Source of the DNA: JBGQBN01 sp041494805
GTDB lineage: Bacteria; Acidobacteriota; Terriglobia; Terriglobales; Acidobacteriaceae
Assembly: GCA_041494805.1 (NCBI GenBank)
Contig: JBGQBN010000025.1
Span: 1 to 53,939 of the forward strand
DNA length: 53,939 nt
Reading direction: 5' to 3'
A model generated the notes under the pieces. It worked only from the letters and a program-made list of their open reading frames with translations. It made no database searches and was not told the DNA's origin. The translations under genes and the position numbers were made by a program. Of the stretch, positions 33,527 through 41,276 are shown piece after piece. How positions within the stretch are numbered: position 1 is the stretch's first letter; every line of letters begins with the position of its first letter.

Positions 33527-34207
33527 TTAGCGTCTGCTGGTATGCTGCGCGTCGTGCTTCTGGCGGGTGATGTGCCGGGATACGGCTTTTTGCTGGTGCT
33601 CGATCTTCTGCTTTTGGGCGTCAGTCAGTTTGCCACCCTGTTCCGCACGCAGCTTGCTGGTTTCGTTGTTGATGTGGGTTTGCTGGTTCTCCAGCTTGGA
33701 AGCTTCCGCCGAGGTCAGCTGTCCGTTGGCCACGCCCTGCGCGATGCGATCCTGCTGATTTTCCTTGGTCTGGGAGATAGGGTTGTTGCCTTCCCCCTTG
33801 CCGCCGGCAGTACTTCCGCCCTGCACCTGGGCATCGTGCTTGTTGTTATAGATCTCTTTCGAGAGCGTGCCCTGTTGTCTCTGGATCTTGGCTTTGTCGG
33901 CGGCAGTGAGTTGGCCACCATTGGCCGCGCGCATGGCCTGGATTTCCTTGTTCATGCGGGCTTGCTTGTGTTCCAAGCGGGCGGCTTCCTTAGAAGTAAG
34001 CTCGCCACTCTTGATGCCATTGGCAATGCGCTCCTGATCGTTTTTCTGGAGCTCGGCAGTGCCTTCCTTCCCCGTCGTCGTGGGCGGTTTCTGAGCAGAT
34101 GGCGGATCCGGGGTCGGCGTGGTGGTCGTGCTGTCCTGGGCGGCAACCGGCAGAAGCATGGCTGCCAGGGCGGCGCTCAAGAAAATGGCCTTCAGTTGAA
34201 TCTTCAT
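33527..34207 (-). CDS. Secreted protein with two 72-residue repeats
   Basis: A 226-residue protein. The signal peptide MKIQLKAIFLSAALAAMLLP is cut after VAA. A Thr/Pro-rich linker (TTTTPTPDPPSAQKPPTTTG) leads to two clear tandem repeats of about 72 residues. One is DQERIANGIKSGELTSKEAA...KHDAQ and the other is QQDRIAQGVANGQLTSAEAS...KHDAQ. They are helical and highly charged, ending in RR. The repeated ExxRIxxGxxxGxLTxxEAxxLE segment resembles a SHOCT-like helix-turn-helix but I do not claim that family. Similar two-repeat proteins may be acidobacterial exported proteins; function unknown. It ends in a strong terminator. Confidence 0.8.
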   Translation of the reverse strand: MKIQLKAIFLSAALAAMLLPVAAQDSTTTTPTPDPPSAQKPPTTTGKEGTAELQKNDQERIANGIKSGELTSKEAARLEHKQARMNKEIQAMRAANGGQLTAADKAKIQRQQGTLSKEIYNNKHDAQVQGGSTAGGKGEGNNPISQTKENQQDRIAQGVANGQLTSAEASKLENQQTHINNETSKLRAEQGGKLTDAQKQKIEHQQKAVSRHITRQKHDAQHTSRR

Positions 34208-34424
34208 GTGTCTCTCTCCCTTACTCCTTCGGATGTTGATGATACCTTACAGCCTGGGACCTTGGTGTGCGGCTAACAGTAACTGCAAACCCAGGGGTCA
34301 GAGAAATGTTGCGCTGGAAAGTGGCGGGCGACAACGCGTTCCCTTGTATCTAGAAGTTACGTGCGGGCATCGAGAGACCAGATCCATCCCATAACAACCT
34401 TGTTTTCAGTTAATTAAGAAGCGC

Positions 34425-34453
34425 TTGACATATATCTGTATTTCTGCAAATAT
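34425..34453 (+). promoter_or_regulatory. Candidate ars promoter with ArsR operator
   Basis: TTGACA (34425-34430), 17 nt, AAATAT (34448-34453) with ATG 34460 six bases after. The -10 is weak but the geometry again implies a leaderless mRNA. The spacer contains an imperfect inverted repeat ATATCTG (34432-34438) / CAAATAT (34447-34453), a likely ArsR operator that covers the -10. Confidence 0.5.
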
Positions 34454-34459
34454 CGAACC

Positions 34460-34813
34460 ATGGCGTTGACCAGCGCGGCAGGTATGGAACAAGTGGCCAA
34501 GTTTGCAGACATGTTCTCGGCGATGGGGACGTCGCCGCGACTCCGCATCATGCAACTGTTGCTATCGGCTCATCCCGAGGGGTTGGTCGTCGGCGATATT
34601 CAGGAGGGGTTGAACATTCCCAATTCAACTCTGTCCCACCATCTCGAGAAGCTCAAGCAAGAGGACCTGGTGCGGGTTCGTCGTGAGAGCACGTTTTTGC
34701 GGTACACGGCGAACACCGACTCACTGCAAGAACTCTTGCAGTTCCTGTACGCGGAATGCTGCACCCGCAATCAGGCGCTTAAACCGCAGGACATCGTTCA
34801 GATCTGCAAATAG
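34460..34813 (+). CDS. arsR: ArsR-family arsenic repressor
   Basis: A 117-residue winged-helix repressor. FADMFSAMGTSPRLRIMQLL, then HPEGLVVGDIQEGLNIPNST, LSHHLEKLKQEDLVRVRRES, TFLRYTANTDSL. The recognition helix is IPNSTLSHHLEKL. The C-terminal AECCTRNQ has a Cys pair that can bind As(III); the ELCVCDL loop of classical ArsR is not present, so this is a C-terminal-Cys type sensor. ATG 34460 follows the promoter closely; ATG 34484 is an alternative start. It leads arsM-arsC-acr3 and should repress the operon until arsenite binds. The stop is 11 nt before arsM. Confidence 0.92.
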   Translation: MALTSAAGMEQVAKFADMFSAMGTSPRLRIMQLLLSAHPEGLVVGDIQEGLNIPNSTLSHHLEKLKQEDLVRVRRESTFLRYTANTDSLQELLQFLYAECCTRNQALKPQDIVQICK

Positions 34814-34824
34814 GAGAGTCCCTT

Positions 34825-35697
34825 ATGAGCACTACGGATATCAAGGAAGCGGTCAAACAGAGATACGGCCAAGCCGCGCTTCGGGTAAAAACCGGAGGCA
34901 GCTCCTGTTGCGGCGCCGATGCGGCGAGGGAATGCTGTGACCCGATCACGGCCAACCTTTACGATGCAGCGCAAGCGAGCCAGATCCCCGAAGAAGCTTT
35001 GCTGGCATCGCTGGGTTGTGGGAATCCCACGGCACTGGCCCAACTCCGTGCCGGAGAGGTGGTACTCGACCTGGGCTCGGGCGGCGGAATCGACGTGTTG
35101 CTCTCTGCCAAACGGGTCGGGCCTACAGGCAAAGCCTACGGTCTCGACATGACCGATGAAATGCTGGCTCTGGCCAATGAAAACAAGCGCAAGGCGGGGG
35201 TCGAGAATGTGGAGTTCCTGAAAGGCGAGATCGAACATATTCCGCTGCCGGACAATTCCGTGGACGTGATCATCTCCAACTGCGTGATCAATCTCTCCGC
35301 TGATAAAGACCGCGTGCTGCGCGAAGCGTTCCGTGTACTGAAGCCCGGCGGACGCCTGGCGGTGTCGGATGTTGTGACCCGCGGAGCCATGCTTCCCGAG
35401 ATTCGCCAAAGCGTGCTGGCCTGGGTCGGCTGTATCGCCGGAGCGCTGGAAGAGAGCGAATACCGCGGCAAACTTGCAGGGGCAGGATTCCAGCAGGTTG
35501 ATTTGGAACCAACCCGCATCTACCGCGTGGAGGACGCGCGCGAGTTCCTGGCGGGCCAAGGAATCGACATCGAAGCCATTGCTCCGCAGGTGGATGGAAA
35601 GTTCATGAGTGCGTTCGTGCGGGCAGTGAAACCCTCCGGGCCTGAAGCTTCCAAACTTGATGAAAAAGCCTGCTGCGGACCAGCCTGTTGCCAATAG
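34825..35697 (+). CDS. arsM: Arsenite S-adenosylmethionine methyltransferase
   Basis: A 290-residue enzyme that methylates As(III) to methylated arsenicals. N-terminal SSCCGADAARECCDP has Cys pairs (28/29, 37/38), and SLGCGNPTALAQL holds Cys65. The SAM site is VVLDLGSGGGIDVLLSAKRV, then YGLDMTDEMLALANENKRKA. EHIPLPDNSVDVIISNCVIN has the conserved middle Cys, and VLAWVGCIAGALEESEYRGK the third. These three (C65, the SNC and the VGC) are the usual As-binding set. The tail CCGPACCQ adds four more Cys. AGGAGAG precedes ATG 34825. It follows arsR with 11 nt. Confidence 0.96.
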   Translation: MSTTDIKEAVKQRYGQAALRVKTGGSSCCGADAARECCDPITANLYDAAQASQIPEEALLASLGCGNPTALAQLRAGEVVLDLGSGGGIDVLLSAKRVGPTGKAYGLDMTDEMLALANENKRKAGVENVEFLKGEIEHIPLPDNSVDVIISNCVINLSADKDRVLREAFRVLKPGGRLAVSDVVTRGAMLPEIRQSVLAWVGCIAGALEESEYRGKLAGAGFQQVDLEPTRIYRVEDAREFLAGQGIDIEAIAPQVDGKFMSAFVRAVKPSGPEASKLDEKACCGPACCQ

Positions 35698-35716
35698 AGC
35701 GAATCGAGGCGCGACT

Positions 35717-36208
35717 ATGCAAGGACGGTACAACGTCTTGTTTCTATGCACCGGCAACTCGGCGCGCTCCATCATGGCCGAGGCGATTCTGAATTTCAAA
35801 GGCAGGCCTAACTTTACTGCCTACAGTGCTGGGAGCCATCCCTCGGGAGCCGTTCGACCGGAAGCGCGGCGTGAGCTCGAAATCGCCCACATCGCAACCA
35901 ACGGTCTACGGAGTAAGGGCTGGGAGGAATTCTCCCAGCCCGGCGCGCCGAAACTCGATTTCGTCTTTACGGTTTGTGACAGTGCTGCCAAGGAACTCTG
36001 TCCGGTGTGGCCGGGACAGCCCATGACGGCGCACTGGGGCGTTCCCGATCCAGCTGCAGTTCACGGAAGCAAGGCGGAGATCGAACGCGCCTTCCGCGAA
36101 GCCTTTTTTATCCTCGAACGCAGAATCAGTTTGTTCCTATGCCTTCCGCTGGCGAGTCTCGACCGGCTTGCACTTAAGAAGGAAGTTGACAACATCGGCC
36201 GACAATGA
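35717..36208 (+). CDS. arsC: Arsenate reductase, thioredoxin-coupled
   Basis: Low-molecular-weight phosphatase-type arsenate reductase, 163 residues from ATG 35717 (ribosome site GAGG upstream; the reading from 35657 overlaps arsM). The P-loop is FLCTGNSARSIMAEAIL with nucleophile Cys11. VFTVCDSAAKELCPVWPG holds the Cys pair that relays the disulfide, matching the B. subtilis / S. aureus thioredoxin-linked type, and HWGVPDPAAVHGSKAE the late Asp loop. It reduces arsenate to arsenite for export by the Acr3 pump next to it. Its stop overlaps the acr3 start by 4 nt (ATGA). Confidence 0.95.
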   Translation: MQGRYNVLFLCTGNSARSIMAEAILNFKGRPNFTAYSAGSHPSGAVRPEARRELEIAHIATNGLRSKGWEEFSQPGAPKLDFVFTVCDSAAKELCPVWPGQPMTAHWGVPDPAAVHGSKAEIERAFREAFFILERRISLFLCLPLASLDRLALKKEVDNIGRQ

Positions 36209-37299
36209 CCATGAAGACAAGCGGACGTCTCAGTTTTCTAGATCGTTATCTGACTGCTTGGATCTTCGCCGCTATGGCCCTCGGGGTGGTAGGTGGATGG
36301 CTGGTGCCGGGAATCGTGCCGTTTCTGAACCGGCTCAGTGTAGGTACAACTTCGATCCCGATTGCCGTCGGGCTGATTGTGATGATGTACCCGCCGTTTA
36401 CGAAGGTCCGCTACGAGGAGTTGCACGAGGTCTTTCGCAACAAGCGGGTGCTCGGTCTATCCCTGGTACAGAACTGGATTGTGGGGCCGATCCTGATGTT
36501 CGTTCTGGCGGTTGTGTTTCTGCGCGGATACCCGGAATACATGGCCGGACTCATCATGATCGGCCTGGCGCGCTGTATTGCGATGGTCATCGTCTGGAAT
36601 GAGCTGGCCAAGGGTGATACGGAATATGCTGCCGGGCTGGTGGCTTTCAATTCGCTGTTTCAGGTGTTCTTCTACTCGCTCTACGCCTGGGTCTTCATTA
36701 CGGTCCTGCCGGCGAAGCTCGGGCTTCAGGGCGCCGTGGTCAAGGTTTCAATCGCGGAAATCGCGAAGAGTGTCTTCTTTTATCTTGGCATCCCGGCCCT
36801 GGCTGGATTCCTGACTCGAACGCTGCTGGTTCGAGCCAGAGGGCGCACTTGGTATGACAGTCGTTTCGTCCCGCGCGTGAGTCCGCTGGCGCTAATTGCC
36901 CTCCTGTTTACGATTGTGGTGATGTTCTCGCTGAAGGGAGAGTACATCGTCCGGCTGCCGCTCGATGTCCTACGGATTGCGCTGCCGCTGTTGATCTACT
37001 TCGTGGTCATGTTCCTGGTGTCGTTTTACATGGGAAAGAAACTGGGCGCGGACTACTCCAAGACAACTACGTTGGCTTTCACCGCGGCCTCGAACAACTT
37101 TGAACTGGCGATCGCAGTTGCAGTCTCGGTTTTTGGTATTAACTCGGGAGCTGCGTTCGCAGCCGTCATCGGGCCCTTGGTCGAAGTGCCGGTGATGATC
37201 GCGCTGGTCAATGTGGCGTTTTACTTGCAGCGTACTGTCTTTCAGGGCACGCAAGCGTTGGGTATGGAACCGGTTCGCCTGCCGACAGCACACCAGTAA
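36205..37299 (+). CDS. acr3: ACR3-family arsenite efflux permease
   Basis: A 364-residue inner-membrane arsenite antiporter with ten predicted TM segments. Marks: FLDRYLTAWIFAAMALGVVG (TM1), GLIVMMYPPFTKVRYEEL, LGLSLVQNWIVGPILMFVLA, GLARCIAMVIVWNELAKGD with the conserved essential Cys in TM4, and AFTAASNNFELAIAVAVSVF (TM9 with the conserved Asn-Asn-Phe-Glu). ACR3 type, not ArsB. It begins at ATG 36205, overlapping the arsC stop by 4 nt. It is the last gene of arsR-arsM-arsC-acr3, so arsenate entering the cell is reduced, methylated or exported. Confidence 0.95.
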   Translation: MTMKTSGRLSFLDRYLTAWIFAAMALGVVGGWLVPGIVPFLNRLSVGTTSIPIAVGLIVMMYPPFTKVRYEELHEVFRNKRVLGLSLVQNWIVGPILMFVLAVVFLRGYPEYMAGLIMIGLARCIAMVIVWNELAKGDTEYAAGLVAFNSLFQVFFYSLYAWVFITVLPAKLGLQGAVVKVSIAEIAKSVFFYLGIPALAGFLTRTLLVRARGRTWYDSRFVPRVSPLALIALLFTIVVMFSLKGEYIVRLPLDVLRIALPLLIYFVVMFLVSFYMGKKLGADYSKTTTLAFTAASNNFELAIAVAVSVFGINSGAAFAAVIGPLVEVPVMIALVNVAFYLQRTVFQGTQALGMEPVRLPTAHQ

Positions 37300-37314
37300 C
37301 GAGAAACTTCTTCT

Positions 37315-38172
37315 CTACAAACCCACTTCGATGCGAGAACGGGGATCGAGGAAATCCCGCAGCGCGTCGCCGATGAAGTTGAAGGAGAGCACCGCCAGCA
37401 TCACGGCCAGCACGGGAAAGATGACGAGGTGCGGCGCGTCGAACAAGTGGGCGCGGCCGTCGTTGAGCATGGAGCCCCAGCTGGCAGTTGGGGGCGGCAC
37501 TCCGAGGCCGAGAAAGCTCATGGTCGCCTCCGCCAGGATGGCACCAGCCATGCCGATGGCGGCTTGCACGATCACCGGCTGAATGATGTTGGGCAGAATG
37601 TGACGGACAATCACACGCAGGTCGCTTGCACCCAGGGCTCGGGCCGCCTCGACGAATTCGCGTTCGCGGGCGGCCAGGACCTGGGCACGAACTAAGCGCG
37701 CGTATCCCACCCATCCTCCTAGAGAAAGCGCAAGCACCAGGTTGAAAATTCCTGGGCCCCGGAAGGCTACGAACGCGATCGCCAGGAGAATTCCGGGAAA
37801 GGACAGAAATGCGTTCATCACGACTATGTTCACGAAGCGGTCGATGCGTCCGCCGTAGTATCCGGCGATGGAGCCCACAATCAGGCCCAGGGCTAGCGAA
37901 GCCGTGACCACGCAACTCCCGACCAGCATGGAAATGCGCGAGCCGTAGACGAGGCGGGATAGGATGTCACGCCCGAGTTCGTCCGTGCCGCACCAATGGG
38001 CGGGCGACGGTGGAGCGAGGCGGTTGGGAAGGTCGACGTAGGCTGGGTCCTGGGGAGCGATCCAGGGTGCGAAGAGGGCGAAGATTGTGAAGACGACGAC
38101 CAACACTGCGCCGGTCGTCGCCAGTGGATTGTGGCGGGCGGCGCGGGGGAGCGAGATGGTGGTGGTGGACAC
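37315..38172 (-). CDS. Dipeptide/oligopeptide ABC permease, DppC type
   Basis: A 285-residue inner-membrane subunit. N-terminal ARHNPLATTGAVLVVVFTIF, then AHWCGTDELGRDILSRLVYG (family GTDxxGRDxxSR), and the ATPase-contact EAA loop FVEAARALGASDLRVIVRHI with ATMSFLGLGVPPPTASWG. It ends GDALRDFLDPRSRIEVGL, as usual in DppC. The partner dppB lies upstream at 40300-41220 on the same strand, separated by about 2.1 kb. No solute-binding or ATPase gene is in the window. It is convergent with acr3 (16-nt gap). Confidence 0.92.
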   Translation of the reverse strand: MSTTTISLPRAARHNPLATTGAVLVVVFTIFALFAPWIAPQDPAYVDLPNRLAPPSPAHWCGTDELGRDILSRLVYGSRISMLVGSCVVTASLALGLIVGSIAGYYGGRIDRFVNIVVMNAFLSFPGILLAIAFVAFRGPGIFNLVLALSLGGWVGYARLVRAQVLAAREREFVEAARALGASDLRVIVRHILPNIIQPVIVQAAIGMAGAILAEATMSFLGLGVPPPTASWGSMLNDGRAHLFDAPHLVIFPVLAVMLAVLSFNFIGDALRDFLDPRSRIEVGL

Positions 38173-38192
38173 CGTGCAATCTTAAACCGCAG

Positions 38193-38600
38193 CTACCAAA
38201 CTTCGAATTGGAATTTCTGGTAACGGTTGATCAGCTCAAAATCGGCCCGGTTGGAGGTGATTAGGCGGGCGCCATACGAACGGGCTGTGAGTGCGATGAG
38301 CACGTCGAAATGCAGATCGCGCAGCTTGGCCGCGATGAATCCGCGATCTGCTTGAATTTCTCCGAGCAGTTCGCCCGACTCCAGCCAATTCTTTTCCGTA
38401 GGAGTCAGAATAGGATGATTTTTGCCGAGCGCCCGCACGAACTCCCGATCTGCCGGTTTCGCAATGCCACGCGATAGCTCGGCCAGAACCACAGCAGAAT
38501 TTCGGACGAGACCATTCACAGTTTCGATGCGCCTCCGATAACAACCGGTGCGCAGGTCGTCGACGAGAACCGACGTGTCAAAGATGATGAGGTTACTCAT
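38193..38600 (-). CDS. vapC: VapC toxin, PIN-domain ribonuclease
   Basis: A 135-residue PIN domain. NLIIFDTSVLVDDLRTG gives the first catalytic Asp, AVVLAELSRGIAK the Glu, and DLHFDVLIALTARSYGARLI the third acidic residue (FD), with TSNRADFELI the fourth. Mg-dependent endoribonuclease toxin. ATG 38600 is preferred to the longer 38630 start. It overlaps the end of vapB by 8 nt, the expected antitoxin-first order. It belongs to the insert that separates dppC from dppB. Confidence 0.9.
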   Translation of the reverse strand: MSNLIIFDTSVLVDDLRTGCYRRRIETVNGLVRNSAVVLAELSRGIAKPADREFVRALGKNHPILTPTEKNWLESGELLGEIQADRGFIAAKLRDLHFDVLIALTARSYGARLITSNRADFELINRYQKFQFEVW

Positions 38601-38781
38601 CGAGATTGGCGAACGAGAGCTTCCCCTCATTCTTCTTCATCAAGGCCTTAAATCGCTTCAGCGCCACTAGCTCGCGGAGCGCTACGTGGACGGCCTCAGT
38701 GCGTGACTTTACGCCGAGCAGTTTCTTGGCCTCATCGGCCAGACGGGTGTCTAAGCGGATGGATGTCATGGTCGTAGCCAT
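38593..38781 (-). CDS. vapB: VapB-type antitoxin (ribbon-helix-helix)
   Basis: A 62-residue protein. MATTMTSIRLDTRLADEAKK begins with the RHH DNA-binding strand (TSIRLDxxL), then LLGVKSRTEAVHVALRELVA, then LKRFKALMKKNEGKLSFANL, the toxin-binding tail. GAGGAA precedes ATG 38781. It should bind its own operator with VapC; a matching TATATAC/GTATATA inverted repeat overlaps the promoter immediately upstream. Confidence 0.88.
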   Translation of the reverse strand: MATTMTSIRLDTRLADEAKKLLGVKSRTEAVHVALRELVALKRFKALMKKNEGKLSFANLDE

Positions 38782-38801
38782 ACAATTTCCTCGATTTAAC
38801 G

Positions 38802-38837
38802 TATATACATTCTATCTTATTTGTATATATTCGTCAA
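38802..38837 (-). promoter_or_regulatory. vapBC promoter with operator
   Basis: On the minus strand, TTGACG (38832-38837), 17 nt, TAGAAT (38809-38814): a near-consensus sigma70 promoter. TATATAC (38802-38808) and GTATATA (38823-38829), a perfect 7-bp inverted repeat with 14-nt spacing, straddle the -10. This matches RHH autorepression. ATG 38781 follows about 20 nt after the expected start site. Confidence 0.75.
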
Positions 38838-39087
38838 CCAAGATTTTATGCGCATCTTGTCATCTGTCGAGCCTACACCGGGCAGGGGCTTTGGTCGGTC
38901 AGCGGGTGATGATCGAGCTAGTCTGACGGTGTTGCGCCCAAGCGCATCCATTTCACAGAGAGACCCTAGGGTTTCGGCTTAGTGTGTAGGTTGGCAACCC
39001 GAAACCGGATTCCTGATTTGGGTCAGGCATAAGAAAAAATCTAGGTTTGATGAAGTGGGCCGCGCACCCAAGGTTTAGATTACTGAT
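38838..39087. other. Intergenic stretch, nothing recognised
   Basis: About 250 nt between the vapBC promoter and the HIRAN gene. It has no gene, hairpin or repeat that I can support; it should hold the HIRAN promoter. Confidence 0.5.
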
Positions 39088-39672
39088 GTGGCGTTCGTTC
39101 GCAGCAACCCCGATCCTCTCAGAATTGTCTTCTTTGTCGTGGGGTTGGCTGCCTGGCTCATCTGGTCAGCATTACGCAAGGTGCTGCAGGGGGGAGGATC
39201 GCCGCCACAGTCTGCGAAGTCATTTCGATTCTCAGAAATCACGCCTGACCCCAACTACCCGCACGTTCGCACAATCCGAACCAAGATTCTGGGTGTTTCT
39301 CATAAAAACCCCTGTGGCACATCTCGGCAGCAGATAATCCGAAACTTCTGCCGCGCCGGTGACGCTTTGTTCTTGGTTCGAGAGCCAGAAAACCCTGCCG
39401 ATCGAAACGCGGTTCTGATTGGAAGGGTCTGCCAAGGAACTGACGGAGCAATTCGGGGAGAACAGATTGGCTATTTGTCGTTGGAACTAGCTAGAGACCT
39501 AGCTCCAATCCTCGATCAAGGAGGCGTAGTGATGTTTGCGGAGGTCCTTGAATTGACCGGGGATCTGACCGGCGAAGACGGTGGCAACGTCGGAGTTAAC
39601 ATTCGAGTCGAGGAATACATACGGACCGCGCGGCCAGTCAGTTTGGCGTCTGCATTGCGGCCTGGAGCATAG
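39088..39672 (+). CDS. Membrane-anchored HIRAN-domain protein
   Basis: A 194-residue protein, GTG 39088 (no better in-frame start). One TM segment IVFFVVGLAAWLIWSALRKV (about residues 13-32), then a HIRAN domain (about 60-165): VRTIRTKILGVSHKNPCGTS, RQQIIRNFCRAGDALFLVRE, PENPADRNAVLIG, EQIGYLSLELARDLAPILDQ, and VVMFAEVLELTG. HIRAN domains bind DNA ends or stalled-fork structures in helicases such as HLTF; stand-alone membrane-tethered forms are poorly understood. It lies in the insert between dppC and dppB together with VapBC. A DNA-defence or processing role is possible but not shown. Confidence 0.75.
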   Translation: MAFVRSNPDPLRIVFFVVGLAAWLIWSALRKVLQGGGSPPQSAKSFRFSEITPDPNYPHVRTIRTKILGVSHKNPCGTSRQQIIRNFCRAGDALFLVREPENPADRNAVLIGRVCQGTDGAIRGEQIGYLSLELARDLAPILDQGGVVMFAEVLELTGDLTGEDGGNVGVNIRVEEYIRTARPVSLASALRPGA

Positions 39673-39766
39673 CCATTCTACGCAACGTCTCATGTAAACC
39701 GGGAGCGACAGCGATCGTCCCTGGGCGCAGGGTTCTGAGTAGCTATTCTTGACGGAGGCTTCCGAA

Positions 39767-40303
39767 ATGAAACACGCGTTGAAAATCTCGGCAATCGCTC
39801 TGTTCCTCGCAGCGGCCGCTAGCGCCCAGGAAGCCAAAGAGATCAGTCCCGATTCCTCCCGGGCCGCTAACCGGGCGCTGGTGGCGATTAAAAACTCCGA
39901 TAATACCGACACGGAAGGGCCGGATAGCATTGTTCGCGAAGCCATCAATGCCGTTGATGCGGCAGCATTCAACGAGCAAGAAAACGCGGTTGCAAAACGC
40001 CTCAAGATAATGGCGTATTTTCGTCCCATCACCCTTGCCGTGTACACGCTGACGCTCACCAATGCATACTCGGAGGCAGAACTACTTCGCTCAGCTCCAT
40101 GCGCGGGTCACAAAAAGAAGAAGCAGGAGTGCGAGGCGGCAAAAGCACAAGGGGCCACACAAGGACCTCCCAGCCTGCCGCCACTCGCAAAATCCAAGGT
40201 TGACAAAGTCACGGCGGACCTTGACAAAATAAACTCTTGCATCGCAGCCACACGCATTGCTGTTCAGAACTTTTCAGGCCGCGAGCCGAAGGAGTGCAAC
40301 TAG
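39767..40303 (+). CDS. Secreted helical protein of unknown function
   Basis: ATG 39767 with GGAGG 8 nt upstream; 178 residues. Signal peptide MKHALKISAIALFLAAAASA cut before QEAKE. The mature part is mostly helical and rich in Ala, Lys, Glu (IVREAINAVDAAAFNEQENA, AKSKVDKVTADLDKINSCIA) with three Cys (CAGHKKKKQEC, NSCIA) that may form disulfides, ending in ECN. No family recognised. It is probably periplasmic. Its stop overlaps the end of dppB by 4 nt on the other strand, showing that the insertion is tightly fitted next to dppB. Confidence 0.72.
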   Translation: MKHALKISAIALFLAAAASAQEAKEISPDSSRAANRALVAIKNSDNTDTEGPDSIVREAINAVDAAAFNEQENAVAKRLKIMAYFRPITLAVYTLTLTNAYSEAELLRSAPCAGHKKKKQECEAAKAQGATQGPPSLPPLAKSKVDKVTADLDKINSCIAATRIAVQNFSGREPKECN

Positions 40304-41220
40304 GAAGTCCGTATCCTCGGGTTCGCGACCGAATACAGCAAATCAGTCAGAAAATTCACCGCAACGTAGGTCAGCCCAATCGCCAAAATACACCCCTGCA
40401 CCAGGTAGTAATCGCGATTGCCGATCGCCTGAATAGTCAGGCGTCCAATACCGGGCCAGGAAAAGATAGTCTCGGTCACAATGGCGCCCGCTAGCAGCGC
40501 GCCGAATTGCAAACCCAGCACCGTAATTACCGGAATCATGGCGTTGCGCAAAGCGTGGCGGTAGACCACGGTGCGTTCCGGGAGTCCCTTGGCGCGGGCA
40601 GTGCGGATGTAGTCCTGGCCCATTTCTTCGAGCATCGACGTGCGCACCATGCGGGTTAGGATGGCTGCGAGCGCGCCGCCCATGGTGATGGCCGGGAGCA
40701 CGAGATGCGCCAGAGTGCCCGAACCGGAGACGGGGAGCCATCCCAGTTTGATGGCGAACAGCAGAATCAATATTGGCCCGAGGGCAAAGTTGGGGAACGA
40801 CAAGCCGAACAGGCTGACTACGCTGAGCACGCGGTCGTCCCAGCGGTTGCGGCGGCGGGCGGAGCGAACGCCGGCGGGGATTGCGAGTAGTATTGCGACC
40901 AGCAACGCGGCCAAGGTTAGCTGGAGCGTGTAGGGATAGCGCTGGGCGATCAGGCTGCTTACGTTCTGGTTGAAGCGCAGCGACAGGCCGAGATCGCCAT
41001 GCAGCACACCTTTCCAATAGTGGAGATACTGCTGTGCGAGCGGGACATCGAGGCCGTAGGCGTGGCGGGCGGCTTGTACGTCGGTGGCTGGGGCGCCTTC
41101 GCCCAGCATCTGGAGGATGGGGTCGCCGGGAACGATGTGAATCAGCAGGAAGACTAGCGAGACGACTAGCCATACGACCGGCAGGGTGTACAGCACGCGA
41201 TGGGTCAGGTGGGTGAGCAT
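40300..41220 (-). CDS. Dipeptide/oligopeptide ABC permease, DppB type
   Basis: A 306-residue inner-membrane subunit. N-terminus MLTHLTHRVLYTLPVVWLVV, then LLIHIVPGDPILQMLGEGAP (DppB hallmark PGDP), EMGQDYIRTARAKGLPERTV (EAA-like ATPase contact), LRNAMIPVITVLGLQFGALL, and FSWPGIGRLTIQAIGNRDYY. It ends YSVANPRIRTS, as usual. dppC is the expected partner but lies 2.1 kb further downstream, beyond the VapBC/HIRAN insert. No other dpp subunits here; the ATPase and binding protein must be elsewhere. Confidence 0.92.
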   Translation of the reverse strand: MLTHLTHRVLYTLPVVWLVVSLVFLLIHIVPGDPILQMLGEGAPATDVQAARHAYGLDVPLAQQYLHYWKGVLHGDLGLSLRFNQNVSSLIAQRYPYTLQLTLAALLVAILLAIPAGVRSARRRNRWDDRVLSVVSLFGLSFPNFALGPILILLFAIKLGWLPVSGSGTLAHLVLPAITMGGALAAILTRMVRTSMLEEMGQDYIRTARAKGLPERTVVYRHALRNAMIPVITVLGLQFGALLAGAIVTETIFSWPGIGRLTIQAIGNRDYYLVQGCILAIGLTYVAVNFLTDLLYSVANPRIRTS

Positions 41221-41270
41221 CAGTCGTCGGTCGTCAGGTGTCAGTCGTTAGGAATTCGCGGTTCTCAGTT
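41221..41270. repeat. Degenerate 'GTCGTCAG' microsatellite
   Basis: About 50 nt of cagtcgtcggtcgtcaggtgtcagtcgttagg-like text upstream of dppB. A similar block (agtcgccagtcgtcaggtatcagtcgtcagg) starts at 46269, after the second DUF4097 gene. Confidence 0.6.
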
Positions 41271-41276
41271 CTCAGA

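Noticed and set aside
33542..34276. 244-residue plus-strand frame that looks like a membrane protein
   Set aside because: It is the antisense of the two-repeat secreted protein, and its apparent hydrophobicity comes from reversing Lys/Gln-rich codons. The true strand has a signal peptide and terminator.
36168..36602. 144-residue frame within arsC/acr3
   Set aside because: It is out of frame with acr3, whose TM pattern and Cys motif are intact.
39499..40062. 187-residue minus-strand frame under the HIRAN and secreted-protein genes
   Set aside because: No ribosome site and no family features; it overlaps two better-supported genes.
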